NCBI GenBank assembly: GCA_964030475.1
Contig: CAXIPT010000001.1
Location: 1,924,449-1,988,448 of the forward strand
Length of the DNA: 64,000 nucleotides
From: Tethya wilhelma
Lineage: Eukaryota > Porifera > Demospongiae > Tethyida > Tethyidae
Direction: 5' to 3'
In this document: piece after piece, positions 1-12,847 of the stretch
Layout: each line of letters opens with the position of its first letter
Position numbering within the stretch: position 1 is the stretch's first letter
Program-made: the position numbers and the translations under genes
Notes under the pieces: generated by a model
Database searches by the model: none
The model's input: only the letters and a program-made list of their open reading frames with translations
What the model was told of the DNA's origin: nothing

Positions 1-1510
1 CAGCATGATTCTATTCAAGCATAACTTTAAACTAACACAAATTAATGTGTGTGTGCACCTTACAATAATTATTTGTAAAATTCCACGGGCCACTTGTAAC
101 GATAATGGGTAAATTGTCCTCATATATACTCAACACATTTACACAAGATATGTCTTATCTATATCCTTAATTCACTTCTAACATGCAATACGACTATGTA
201 GAAAATCAGGCTACATGAGGCTGAGACAAATATCACCCTTGAAGTTTTTGTTGGAACTAAGCTGTGGATTATATATTCTGGGAGTATTTTAGAAGAGGTC
301 ATAGGTCATTGTATACTGCATGAAACGTCCACTTGGTTTAAAATGCTCCCATAGTATAAAGCAATGATAACTCCACTGACTTTATATGATTGTAGAAAAC
401 TCATCTGGTGTAAAATCTCCCCATAGTAATTGCCGAGCGCATTAGCGCGTGGCATCATAAACCGGTTTGTATTTGGGTTGGCATTATTATGATTACTTTT
501 TGCGTCCGATTACTCTTATTATGATTACTTTTTGCTTCCGATTACAAGTTATGAAAGTTATTATGATTGGTTTTATGCTAATTATCACCGTTTTCTCCAA
601 GAAAGAGACAGCTTATGATCTCAAGATTGAAGCGATGAACTTGAAGACAGGGTAGACATTTACATGATTGTCCAGCAACTGAACTGAGATTCACTGTAGC
701 TATGTCATTTAGTGAACTATATAGTAGTACTAGCTTGCTCTACTATCATAATATTACAGACTCTGCGCTAGGCACCTCATGCACTATGTGTACTACTAGT
801 ATTACTTGAATACAATGATCTATTGGTGTTTTTACACGACTTGCAGTGGTGTAAAATCATGCCTAGAGTATATCAAGGTTCAGGTCATGTAAAATTGTCC
901 CTAGAGTAACTCTAGGTTGAAGTCACTTAAAATTGTCCCTAGAGTGACTCTAGGTTTAATATCCTATTTTACACTAAGTTCTAAAAGACCCCAGGATACA
1001 GATCTTCGGACCGTAACTGCATTTATACTGATGATCATTGATGATACCTCTCTGCAGGGACCGGGGGTGATCCTGAAAGTAGATAGATTTAATTATTTCT
1101 GATCAATGTTTGCATAATACAATATTATTAGTCACATTCGGTGAGATAAATTGACCTAAATTAACAGCATCGATGCAGTATTAGGTAAGTACTTTACCTC
1201 ATGAATCAACTAAATGTAACTCGTCCCACTAGCCTGCATGCATAGCACGGTACAAGTTCAGGCCGGCCTTTGTCTCTTGCTCAGTTACATCCATGATCCA
1301 TAATAATATCACATCCACATCACATGCTGGCTGTAGCAGTGCTCTAAAGCAGAGTTGGGGTCAGAGTTCAGTAGGACTAGACTGCTGCGTTTGCGTTCCG
1401 GAGAAGGGGCGGAGTCTGGAGACGAGACAAACGTATAACGCCAACTCGACAACTGAAATAAAAATTCCTGCATGCAACGAAACCTCACTAAACTCTCCTC
1501 TGGCAGCATC
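1..1510. other. Intergenic region upstream of the EGF-repeat gene
   Basis: No convincing coding exon is visible. The region is AT-rich. It holds a two-copy tandem repeat of about 31 bases at 483-545, and five degenerate copies of a roughly 28-base motif (core GTGTAAAAT followed by CCCTAGAGTA or CCCATAGTA) near 331, 404, 844, 883 and 920. The last two are followed by 17-base palindromes at 900-916 and 938-954. Short open frames here look random. Confidence 0.6.
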
Positions 1511-4332
1511 ATGTATACCTGCATCAGGGTCAGTGTACTTGCGTTCTACTTTACTGCAGTGGCTTTGTCTGCCGCTCCAGCTACTGCCAAACCTTACCAT
1601 AAGTGGCATTGGGACAAAAACCCTGAAGCCAAGACTCAGATCAAAGTGAATAATCTAGACGGTGTAAACTCTCTGCCGGGCTTGGATCATTCTAAATGTC
1701 AAACTGTTGGGCCTGTAGAAAACAAAGTGTACGTGTGTGTGCTTTCAGAAATTAATGGTAAGTGTTTCAATGCATAATTATTAAAATTATTGTACGAAGT
1801 TTTAGAAATGCACTTTTGCGCATGGCAATTACCCACAAGGTACTAATTATCAACCTCTGTCTTTGAAGGGTGTAAAGCTGGGTGGAACTGTATCAATTAA
1901 GCCTAAAGTTTATCAGGAATAATGGTTACCCAACTTGCCTATTTTGCCCCTTTTTGTCTAGCTAGACTATATGTCTACACTGACAATGAAGTTATTTTGT
2001 GCCAATGTAGCTTCGACTGAGCTTGACTGTACATACCGATCTCTTGCCAGTACTCTCTACTCCAACCCTAAATGTGTTGAGTATAGAATTGTACTCCCCT
2101 GACACTAGCGTCAATATATTATGTCACTCAATTGCAACCTGTTCTCACAAGTGAATACCAGCCCCCATTAACTTAATGTCAATGTAAATCCCACCAGCTA
2201 GCTCAGATTACTTCCTATTACACAGTCTTTTATCCTCTGCATGCTCCAAACTAGTGGTCATATGCATGTGTGTGTCATAATCTCCAATCAATCAACACTC
2301 ATGAAGTCATGCAAGTTTATAATTTTAGATCCCTTGATTCCTTGATTCCTTGATTCCTTTCCCTATTAATACTGACAATGTCATGCACGTACATGACTAT
2401 CAATTAAATATTAATGAGGAAGAATATTCATCTTACTAAATCAACCGTATAGGAAGATAACTCAGTTATACTTGTGCAAGAATGTGTGCATGCATGGTTT
2501 GTCAATTGGGTGATAAGTTGAAGGTGGGGTGTTGTCATGGGTATACCTCGGGTCAATGGTTGTCAAAACAACTGTGTATGTTAATCAAGGTCGGTACAAT
2601 CTTGCATGTATTATTTCATAATATAAACTGTTATTAAAGCTTGCTAGACTTCCTTTTAGCTAACATTCTTTATTGATCGAAACAGCTAAAGAATTCAATA
2701 ACCTCTTTATACCAGACTTTACTGATCTTCCTTGAATGTACCCTCCCACTGATTATAACACATGCACTTCAACAAAAACACCATCGTTACAGTGTGCTAC
2801 TACAGTCAAAATGTTGCCCCGTGTTGTCAAGGGACAGGTCTGCTGGTCTCCTCAGAAGAATCAAGGCTGGCAGGAAAAGTTGTCACTGTTCATCATTTTT
2901 CCTCCATGAAAGGCCAATGTTAGTTTACATTAGACAGCATGCATGCATGGGCAGCATAGCTATCACATATCTGATTGTTTCTGCACATGGAATGCTCGTA
3001 TGTCATACCAAAAGCAAGCAAGTACTACATTAATTTATTATATGCATGACTGTTCTCTTGGTCCTTTAAGTCATATTTATGTTTTGTTTATTTCCCCATA
3101 TATACATAGCTATGTGTTATCACGTTGACCGTGGCAGTGGCATTGGTCACTGCAGTATGTCTGAAGTAACAATGAATCAGATTGAATGCCAATCTACTGA
3201 TGCAGGTATTGTTGATGAGTGTGTAGAGTGTATTTTTAATGATAATATTTTTTCCACCCCTCAAATGATGTTTCTACCTCTCTAGATTCAATTGCTCTTC
3301 GTGTTAGCATAGAAGAAGATTTGATATCTGCTATAAAAGGTGTACTCGACGGACATGAGGAGGATAGTCTAGGTTGGTGTGTGTATGTGTGGTGACTGTA
3401 CTAGCGTGTCAATCTGAGGGTGTGTTTTTAAAGATTGTGTAGAATGAAGGAAATTATAGTACAAACACCCAAAGCTGGTATGTACACTAATTGTATGAAG
3501 TAAGTGGGTACTATACAGACAGGTAGTGACACTTTTCTTTGTTTTATCATTAATAGTATTCATGTGACAATTGTAATTCAATCTTCCTGTATCATACTCT
3601 ATTGGAACATCACACTCGGATACAGTATTGTAGATACTGTATTAGGTTTAAGCTCACATTATTAGTACATGCGTGCATTACAAACAATTACATGTACCTA
3701 GCTACACAAATAGCGTAGTGAATCAGTGATCCTCTCATATTATGTGTATATCACATACCTATCAATAGCATATCCAGTCTCAGAGAAGAATGCAACTCAA
3801 AACAAATATCTAGTGCTGTTATTGTGTTTGTGCATGTTGGTCTGATTTGATTACAAATGTAAATTCCGTATATACATTTTCATGAATGATGTGCTTTGAT
3901 AGATATACCTTCAGAGGAGATTGTAGAAGAAACAATGCAAGAAGATTTCAGTGTTGAATGCTATCTTGAGAAGGAATGTGGTGGAGGTGCTCCTCTACTT
4001 GTAGCGACAAGTAAAGAATGCTGTGTGGGCCACAGTAATAGTGTTTCGTATCGTACTCAAGGATCTAACTCCCAGTGCTCTACCTGTGTAGGTATGTATT
4101 GTCGATGACATGTACTGGATTGACTTGATCATTGAATGTATTATAATACCTGCCGTATAGTGGGTAAATTTGGGAAATTATTCTGTAAATTGCCAAGTTA
4201 AAAATTGCCAAACAGTTTATACACACTGTCACATGTGCATATGAGCAATGCAGCATGTAGAATTAAATCACTAATCATGTGAATTCGCCCAATTTTATGC
4301 CCATCAAATGTTATTATTGTTTTTTTTTGTTT

Positions 4333-4405
<73 letters not shown>

Positions 4406-7400
4406 AGTATATGGGTGGTTGGATAGTTCACTTACTGCCTCTGAACGTGATGAAGAATACACTCTTTCTGTGGGATACTCTAAAGGAGCTGAAGAACTGA
4501 AGAAAGGCTTTATTACATTCAGTATTATTGTCCAGCTTGAATCTGCTAGTAAGTTAACTGGATTTGTAGATACATCCAAAAGTATAAATGTAGTCATCTA
4601 ATTGAAGGGCCTTGCAAATTTAATGCTTTTTCTCTCTATTTATCTAGCACCAAATGACTTCACACTGGAAACAAAAAGTGTTAATGTCTCCTTTGATGAA
4701 GGTAGTTCACTGCAAAAAGTAGGCATCTATTTTTTGAGAGATGGCATACCACTGGAGTCAGAAGAGACCTTGAATCTTCGACTAGTCATTGCAGATGGAA
4801 GCACTCCACAAGACATGTACATTGGCTTCTTCATTGACAGTACACAGTTAACAATAGTGGACTCCGATGGTGAGATAATAATTATTACCAAGCATGAACC
4901 TTCCTCATGCAGGCTCTCACTCTGATGTGTGACATTGCACTTTATCAGTCTGTGAGAGAGTCTGGAGATGAAGCAACTTTTGAATAAGTATTGATATACT
5001 ATCATGCGATTGATCAAATTGTATCCATTCATTTTAGATGTCTGTAGTGAAGGAGTAGAAGAATGTTCTGAAGATAGAGAGTGCACTTGTGTAGCAGGTT
5101 ACACAGGACTAGCATGCTGTAATTGTGACATTTCATACTATAGAGATTCCACTGACAACAACACTTGCAAACGTAAGTGATGCATCTAACTGAAATCAAA
5201 TTGATTCAGTCATTTTTGTGTATATTATAATCTGCCATTTCAGGAGCTTGTGAAGCTGGTGTTGTGAACTGCACCAATGGAGATTGTACCTGTAGCCCTG
5301 GTTACACTGGGAAGGACTGTTGTAGTTGTACTGATGGCTACTACACAAATGGAACACACTGTCAAAGTATGTCACATTGTTGAATATCTGGTAATGGTCA
5401 TCAAGGCAAAATAGTTTAGGATATAGAACATAATGGTATACTAGTACTTCAGTAACCTATTATGATGATTTTTGTGATAACTTGATAGCTCCTACATGCA
5501 CCATTGGAGTTCAGAATTGCACTAATGGAGTCTGCACCTGTAAGGATGGTCACACTGGACCTAACTGTTGTCAATGTACTAATCACTACTTCAGAGATCA
5601 CACTACTGAACAGTGCAGAGGTTTGCTACTGTTATGCTGTAATGTTTGTTACAAAACTGACATGCTATATTAATTGTTCTAGTGATATTGCTGTTAATGG
5701 TTTACATGCAGAGACTTGCAATAAAGGAATCCGAAACTGTGACAATGGAAATTGTACTTGTAATGATGGTTACACTGGTGATGACTGCTGCCAGTGTGCT
5801 AGTGGCTACTATAGAGATACAAGTGATGAACAATGCAAGAGTAAGTAAAATAATTAATGACTACATGTATGCATGACCCTTGGTACGATAATCTGATGCA
5901 AAAATTGCTTGATTATTAACTTTGATACATAGGTTGCGCATGAATAAAAGCTCAGAATCTGATGTTTGCATGCTAACTGTAACAGTTAACTATTCTTGTT
6001 AATAAACTTATGCCCGTTATTTTCAGCACCTTGTTCTGGTGCTGTTAGCTGCACTAATGGAAATTGTATCTGTAGTTCAAACTACACCGGAAGAGATTGC
6101 TGTAGCTGTGCTGATAACTACTTCAACGATGCTAGAGATGGGAATTGCAATCGTAAGCTTAATATTAAAAGTTCAAGCTAAACACAGCTGCATGTGATTA
6201 ACTCAACAACAACATACTGTAATAATGACGATGGTTATTTTACTATTATTTTTTTCTAGTAATTTGCACCTCAACTGCTGTTTTGTGTACCATCAATGGA
6301 TGCACAGCATGTGAGTCTGGCTATAGTGGTCCAGACTGTTGCTCCTGTGGACCAGGTTACCACCAAAACCAAACTACACTTAAATGCCAAGGTATAAACT
6401 TTTAACAACAATTTTTGTAGAATTAAGGGGATCAGAAGCAATTCAAGTGAGGTGGTCTATAATTCAAATGTTTACAATAGATAAAAATTGACACTTTCTT
6501 TCTAAACACATTTATGCCATAGTAGAATAATTATTAATTTCTGTGTTGGTTATAAAAATTAATCTATCAACTATAATTTATGCTTATTACTAAATTAATG
6601 AATCTAATTTTGTTCAGTTGAAACTTGTCAGAGTGGAGTGGAGAATTGTGCAGATGGAGCATGTACTTGCAGAACAGGTTATACTGGACTGGATTGTTGT
6701 GAATGTCAAGATGGTTACTACAAGCAGGACGGAAAGTGCAAAGGTATTTAAAATTTTACTCTTGGCAATGGTTAGTCTTCTGCCAGACCCCTCCCTTGCA
6801 GGTTGTCTGGGTTGGGTCCGGGCATGAGAATAGGTAGTAGAGTAAGCAATCAATGCTCGGCCACCATCAATGAAAGGCACCATATGCATGGTGCACAACC
6901 CTCAGCATATCATATTATAAGCAAAGTTTTGTGTGTCCGTCTGTCTGTCCGTGTGTGTGTCGCGGGGGTTCACCGGAAGTGTTGCGACCTCGAGCTAAAA
7001 TACTCCTTTTTCTTTGGACTGTGGAAAATGCAAGCTACGAAAAAAGTATGCCTAGACAGCCAGCTAGGATAGTGCTAGCGTAGGATAGAATCACAGGCGC
7101 TACAAGTATGGCTGACTGTTTTTGAGATCGCTGACAAGGCTTACTAGTGGAATCCGTATCCGACAAAGAAGCGTGATAGAGCAGCCAATCTTTCACAAAA
7201 GAAGCATAGAAAGGGGAGAACTTTCACTTCTAGGAGTCTGCTTCTCTGTTGCTGTACACGAAACACAGCTAGCCAGATAACGAGTTTCTTTGCCAGCTGA
7301 TTGCAGAAGTCGGAAAAGGGTCGTCTGTGAGTCTGTGACGTCACGTAGTGAGGTAAATTGCTGAGCTGGCCAAATTGTAGTGAGGAGCAATGCAGCATGG

Positions 7401-8080
7401 TTACCTTTTATGCAGATGCCTGTGCTTGCATGCATCTAATAGTAAACATTAGTATACTTTATACACATGCAAGGAGCGTGGCGAGCGAAGCGAGCCACAC
7501 TCCTTGTATAATAAAATTATACTGAATAGACACTGTCTATATATTGCATCCATGCATTAATGAGGCATTGAAGAATATCGAGGCATGCATGCATGCATGA
7601 TTGTACATATACTATCAGTATTGCAATGTCAGGTATAAAACCAATCGAGGCATGCAATCAGACTACTGTACGGTTGCATGGGCGTGGCTACTTAGGCAAC
7701 GTCGCGCGGATCATAATATCATGAGCTAGCTTGCTGCACAGTTTGCAAAAACACAAGCGCTTGGACAAGAAATACTGTTGCATCTAAGCATTTATACTAG
7801 AGTCAGTGGCGCTATCTCAGACTTTCAGTGTTCTAGCGAGGTGCAGCTAATGCACAATCGGGCAACTCTCGTTAGCTCGCTATACGTAAGTAGTGCTAGT
7901 GGGTGGGGCCATGTAGCCAAAATGGCTGCTCGAGCGATGGCTCGGACTGAAAATCCTGGCATAGCTCAGGAACTATAAGCTTTTAGCTTTTGAAAAACAT
8001 ACTTTTTTTTTTAGATAAACATCAGCACTCTATGCCTATGTCCATGATTTCAGAGTAGACTTGCTGTTCTTCAGATTAAG

Positions 8081-8126
<46 letters not shown>

Positions 8127-9006
8127 AAAAACTACTATAACCCTTTCGGTGTGTTTCACATGCCGAGGATTAATTATCGGACACTATTCTGACTTACTTG
8201 TGGGCGTTACTGCTTCAAGACTATTACCTAGCCTTGTTCCCAGGCCCAAAAAGAGGGCCTGGTACACACTGTTTGTGCATGCGTATAATTATCAGATTTC
8301 TTGTAATTTTGTACACTATCATGTAACGTCAGTATATTTTGACGTCATTATTCGATTAGTGCACCTTGAACTCACATCGTAAAAGTATTGAGAAGATTGA
8401 TTGATAGCATGCAGTAGTGGTATTATCTGGAGCTGAATTGGCTTTAGTATAGTTCAGAGAAGGTTCGCTAAGACATTTCCCTATATTAATCGTTAAGCGA
8501 GTTTCTGAGATTTTTCCAGAAGAACCTTATTTCTCGATATAGTCAATTCAGCTGTTGGCTTCAAGTATTACAAGTAGTCAATTTTTTTAAAAAATAAACA
8601 GCAGTGCGGTAAAAAGTATTGGAACAAGGAATGGTCTCAATTTCGGCACATGACTACTTCATTTTCATTCTTGATCCCTCATAGCTAATTGTTGTAAATG
8701 GTTCAAAGAATGATCAGATAAAAATTAGCAAACGGGTACTCGTTTTAGTGAATTTGTAGCAAATTGCATATTTTAAGTCACGCTAAATGTTAGAGCGAGC
8801 TAGGTCAAAGGTCAACATTATCGCATGGAAATAATAAATCACTAATTAAAAATTTGTACCAGCTAAATGCAGTGTATGGACAGAATCCTGATGATTTTCA
8901 CTGATATATATTTATAGTTTCAGATGAAGAAGTGAGTCATTCTCCAAGTCTTAAAGAGAGAGTTGTGGCTGCTGTTGAAGAAGTTCTTGAACATTATCTT
9001 AACTGA
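1511..9006 (+). CDS. Secreted Calx-beta-like / laminin-EGF-like repeat protein
   Basis: I read 15 exons: 1511-1757, 2793-2918, 3110-3205, 3286-3372, 3903-4091, 4408-4548, 4648-4869, 5038-5172, 5244-5366, 5489-5620, 5712-5840, 6027-6152, 6260-6391, 6618-6743 and 8924-9006. They sum to 698 codons in frame, and all 14 introns are phase 1. The product starts with a signal peptide (hydrophobic run VSVLAFYFTAVAL, ending APATA). An in-frame ATG at 1472 exists, but 1511 puts the hydrophobic core at the correct distance. A cysteine-bearing region follows. Exons 6-7 resemble a Calx-beta domain and end in TIVDSDG. Then come seven one-exon EGF-like repeats with the pattern CxCxxGYxGxxCCxC plus GYY, close to laminin-type EGF. 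The last exon (DEEVSHSPSLKERV to LEHYLN) is charged and helical. No transmembrane segment is visible, so it is probably secreted or matrix-bound. Exon 2 (2793-2918) is the least certain. Specific function unknown. Confidence 0.82.
2337..2359. repeat. Short tandem repeat, 10-base unit
   Basis: TTGATTCCTT-type unit repeated about three times in the first intron of the EGF-repeat gene. Confidence 0.8.
4338..4402. repeat. (GT)n microsatellite at a 3' splice site
   Basis: An uninterrupted GT run of about 32 units fills the end of the intron before exon 6 of the EGF-repeat gene and runs directly into the acceptor TTTAG at 4403-4407. Confidence 0.95.
6913..7511. repeat. Interspersed repeat, copy 1 (ends in GC-rich hairpin)
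   Basis: This block matches 11929-12760 over most of its length. It starts ATTATAAGCAAAGTTTTGT and ends with a hairpin, GGAGCGTGGC / GCCACACTCC, at 7473-7503, followed by CTTGTATAATA. The ends TATTATA and TATAATA could be a very short terminal inverted repeat. No open frame of known type is visible, so I read it as a non-autonomous transposable element. Relative to copy 2 it lacks about 150 bases in the middle. It sits in the last intron of the EGF-repeat gene. Confidence 0.7.
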
Positions 9007-9319
9007 AATTTAGTAAAAAAAGTTTAAGTACCATAATCATTGTGTGCCTATGGCACAGCATGTATTTAAAAATATAAAGGCTCATACAGATATACATATT
9101 AATATACATTACTTTAATTGTATGCAGACATTTTAATGATTTTATCATGCTTGAATATGCTTATTTTTACAGAATGTTTGCATGATTATGTAGACATAAT
9201 AATTATTATAGTTACTATACTAAGTTAAGTACAGAGGAAGCGGGCAATAACTAGCTTCCAGTACCTGGTCTCGGGCGCCGGGCTGAATTTGTATAACAGC
9301 TGAACTAGTCTAACAGATT
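7721..9319 (+). repeat. 1.6 kb tandem duplication, copy 1 (holds the terminal exon)
   Basis: Nearly identical to 9576-11176. The shared block runs from ATGAGCTAGCTTGCTG to GTCTAACAGATT. It contains a (CA)n run, a half fold-back element (about 8585-8730) and the last coding exon of the EGF-repeat gene (8924-9006). Differences seen are the CA-run length and about 18 extra bases here near 7828. The tiny divergence implies a recent duplication, or an assembly of two haplotypes. Confidence 0.9.
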
Positions 9320-9575
9320 AAAGGAAGGAAGGAAGGAATGAAGAATAAAACAAAATTGCACTGTTCTGGCTTCCCGCGAGCGCTCTCTCCAGAGTGCTCT
9401 AGAAAGTTTCTGTGAGTTTTGTTGATGGATGCACTTAGAAAACTATCCAAGGGAGGCTTTAATCCATGTCTAAAGGTTTAGCTGTCATTCTCTGAAAGTT
9501 TATGAGCATAAACATTTTGTATTGTGTCTATGGGACAGTCGGCCCATTCCTACTATACGTACTACCGTACGTATG
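9320..9575. repeat. Spacer between duplicated blocks with a repeat fragment
   Basis: Begins with an (AAGG)n tract. From about 9505 it matches, in reverse, the outer end of the composite repeats at 22059 and 62656 (TACGTACTACCGTACGTA palindrome and TAGTAGGAATGGG-type motif). No coding potential is seen. Confidence 0.65.
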
Positions 9576-9917
9576 ATGAGCTAGCTTGCTGCACAGTTTG
9601 CAAAAACACAAGCGCTTGGACAAGAAATACTGTTGCATCTAAGCATTTATACTAGAGTCAGTGGCGCTATCTCAGACTTTGCAGCTAATGCACAATCGGG
9701 CAACTCTCGTTAGCTTGCTATACGTAAGTAGTGCTAGTGGGTGGGGCCATGTAGCCAAAATGGCTGCTCGAGCGATGGCTCGGACTGAAAATCCTGGCAT
9801 AGCTCAGGAACTATAAGCTTTTAGCTTTTGAAAAACATACTTTTTTTTTAGATAAACATCAGTACTCTATGCCTATGTCCATGATTTCAGAGTAGACTTG
9901 CTGTTCTTCAGATTAAG

Positions 9918-9983
<66 letters not shown>

Positions 9984-11176
9984 AAAAACTACTATAACCC
10001 TTTCGGTGTGTTTCACATGCCGAGGATTAATTATCGGACACTATTCTGACTTACTTGTGGGCGTTACTGCTTCAAGACTATTACCTAGCCTTGTTCCCAG
10101 GCCCAAAAAGAGGGCCTGGTACACACTGTTTGTGCATGCGTATAATTATCAGATTTCTTGTAATTTTGTACACTATCATGTAACGTCAGTATATTTTGAC
10201 GTCATTATTCGATTAGTGCACCTTGAACTCACATCGTAAAAGTATTGAGAAGATTGATTGATAGCATGCAGTAGTGGTATTATCTGGAGCTGAATTGGCT
10301 TTAGTATAGTTCAGAGAAGGTTCGCTAAGACATTTCCCTATATTAATCGTTAAGCGAGTTTCTGAGATTTTTCCAGAAGAACCTTATTTCTCGATATAGT
10401 CAATTCAGCTGTTGGCTTCAAGTATTACAAGTAGTCAATTTTTTTAAAAAATAAACAGCAGTGCGGTAAAAAGTATTGGAACAAGGAATGGTCTCAATTT
10501 CGGCACATGACTACTTCATTTTCATTCTTGATCCCTCATAGCTAATTGTTGTAAATGGTTCAAAGAATGATCAGATAAAAATTAGCAAACGGGTACTCGT
10601 TTTAGTGAATTTGTAGCAAATTGCATATTTTAAGTCACGCTAAATGTTAGAGCGAGCTAGGTCAAAGGTCAACATTATCGCATGGAAATAATAAATCACT
10701 AATTAAAAATTTGTACCAGCTAAATGCAGTGTATGGACAGAATCCTGATGATTTTCACTGATATATATTTATAGTTTCAGATGAAGAAGTGAGTCATTCT
10801 CCAAGTCTTAAAGAGAGAGTTGTGGCTGCTGTTGAAGAAGTTCTTGAACATTATCTTAACTGAAATTTAGTAAAAAAAGTTTAAGTACCATAATCATTGT
10901 GTGCCTATGGCACAGCATGTATTTAAAAATATAAAGGCTCATACAGATATACATATTAATATACATTACTTTAATTGTATGCAGACATTTTAATGATTTT
11001 ATCATGCTTGAATATGCTTATTTTTACAGAATGTTTGCATGATTATGTAGACATAATAATTATTATAGTTACTATACTAAGTTAAGTACAGAGGAAGCGG
11101 GCAATAACTAGCTTCCAGTACCTGGTCTCGGGCGCCGGGCTGAATTTGTATAACAGCTGAACTAGTCTAACAGATT
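9576..11176 (+). repeat. 1.6 kb tandem duplication, copy 2
   Basis: Second copy of the 7721-9319 block, separated from it by 256 bases. It has a longer (CA)n run at about 9920-9980. Its copy of the terminal exon (10781-10863) has an intact acceptor TTTCAG, the same open frame and the same stop, so it could serve as an alternative last exon of the EGF-repeat gene. Confidence 0.9.
10781..10863 (+). pseudogene. Duplicate terminal exon of the EGF-repeat gene
   Basis: Same length and reading frame as 8924-9006, with acceptor TTTCAG and stop TGA preserved. It lies 1.86 kb downstream as part of the tandem duplication. It either serves as an alternative last exon that would not change the protein, or is an unused copy. 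Confidence 0.7.
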
Positions 11177-11928
11177 CCCTGGAAATTCAATCATAATTCA
11201 AGCAGTATTGTGATTATTGAGTAATCATTGCATTTTACGCATCATTGGGGCGAGCCGGAGCGAGCCCCACACTAGTGTAGTCAACGGCGAAATTTTCTAT
11301 ATATTATATGATGTTATATGTTATATATTTGTCGTCTGTCGTACGTCCTCGTCTTATAAAAATGGTATTTGTTTATGACGATCATTGCCAGTGCATCTCA
11401 ATCTACAGCGCATGCGCGTAGGTCCACGTGTTCATCGTGATTTTTGCACTTCAATCAGAGAGAAACTTGATCAGTGGTGACTGAGAAAGAAAGCTGCTGC
11501 TTGAGCTGAAAAGAGAGTAAACTTAAATACTCGCCAAGTTGGTGCCCTTTTAGTTAACTGAGCCATGCAATGACCGGAGAGACCACAATTAGAGGGGCTG
11601 AAAACTACCAAAAGGGAGCATAGCTGAGTAGAGGATAGCAAAGCCCCAAAATCAACAGGTAGTACTGCTGGCTCCTATACTAGTACATACACCTACCTGT
11701 CAGTTCTTGAACAACTAGCAATCGGATCTTTCTGCTCAGTCATGCTATATACATTTTCAAGTATACTTTACTTCATTTGTCCCACATCAGGCCTGGTTAA
11801 TATTCAGCTTTCATTTTTATGTGTATTGTATAGCTGAAGTAACATAAATTATTATTGATGAAATTTAATTGTTTGCTACATAGCAATGATAACGGCTCGC
11901 CCCTTTGATGTTCAACATCGTCACTAGT
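11177..11928. repeat. Repeat-rich intergenic DNA with inverted arms
   Basis: A hairpin GGGGC / GCCCC at 11247-11268 is followed within a few bases by CACTAGT. Near 11893 the sequence GGCTCGCCCC is the inverse of the left arm, and CACTAGT recurs at about 11922. The layout suggests a small non-autonomous element; a hairpin a few bases before CTAGT also recalls a Helitron 3' end. No gene seen. Confidence 0.4.
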
Positions 11929-12760
11929 ATTATAAGCAAAGTTTTGTCCGTCCGTGTGTGTGTGTGTGTGTACGTGTGTGTGTCCGTGTGTCTGTGTGTG
12001 TCACGGGAGTTCACCGGAAGTGATGCGACCTCGAGCTAAAATCATTTTTCTCTGGACTGTGGAAAATACAAGCTACAAGAAGTGTGCCTAGACAGCTAGC
12101 TAGGATAGTGCTAGCCTAGAATAGAATCACAGGCGCTACAAGTATGGCTGACTGTTTTTGAGATCGCTAACAAGGCTTACCCGTGGCATCCGTAATACGG
12201 TATCCGACAAAGAAGCGTGATATAGCAGCCAATCTTTCACAAAAGAAGCGTAGCACAGGGAGAGATTTCGCCTCTCAGAGTCTACTTCTCTGTCGCTGTA
12301 CACGAAACACAGCTAGCCAGATTACTGATAACGAGTTTCTTTGCCAGTTGATTGCAAAAATGGCGGAAGTCGGAAAAGGGTCGTCTGTGACGTCACGTAG
12401 TGAGGTAAAACCCATCGTATACGTATACAAGGAAGACATCAAAGTTGTGAACCTCTCCTCTTGTAACTAGTAACTGTTTAGCTAGAACTTTTGTTTGTTT
12501 TTATTCCCTTCTCTTGGTGCTGTGTCTCTTGAGATAATATAATAATAATAATAATAATAATATCAAATTGCTGTGCTGGCCAAATTGCAAAGAGTAGCAC
12601 AGCATACTCTGCATGCCATGGTTACCTTTCACTGCCCTGTTATTACTAGGCAGGTGCCTGTGCTTGCATGCATCTAGCAGTAAACATCAGTATACTTCAT
12701 ACGCATGTAACTTGTAAGGAGCGTGGCGAGCGAAGCGATCGAGCCACACTCCTTGTATAT
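11929..12760. repeat. Interspersed repeat, copy 2 (ends in GC-rich hairpin)
   Basis: Matches 6913-7511, with the same start (ATTATAAGCAAAGTTTTGT) and the same terminal GGAGCGTGGC hairpin. It carries about 150 more bases internally (about 12410-12563, including an (ATA)n tract). The 95-codon open frame at 12183-12470 arises from the repeat and is interrupted in copy 1, so I do not call it a gene. Confidence 0.7.
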
Positions 12761-12847
12761 ATATATATATACCCCTCTCCCATGCAGTTTAACTTTAAGA
12801 CATTTTCACATGCAATTATCTTTGGTACATATCAGCTTCTTGCCCAC

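Noticed and set aside
4198..4601. Open frames on both strands made of Cys-Val or Thr-His repeats
   Set aside because: They are translations of GT/CA microsatellites; the same applies at 20375-20741, 37006-37384, 51757-52000 and 55461-55797.
8149..8382. 77-codon open frame repeated at 9898-10239
   Set aside because: It lies inside the duplicated noncoding block, has no splice or domain support, and the longer copy begins in a CA repeat.
12183..12470. 95-codon open frame
   Set aside because: Part of an interspersed repeat; the other copy is broken, and no domain is seen.
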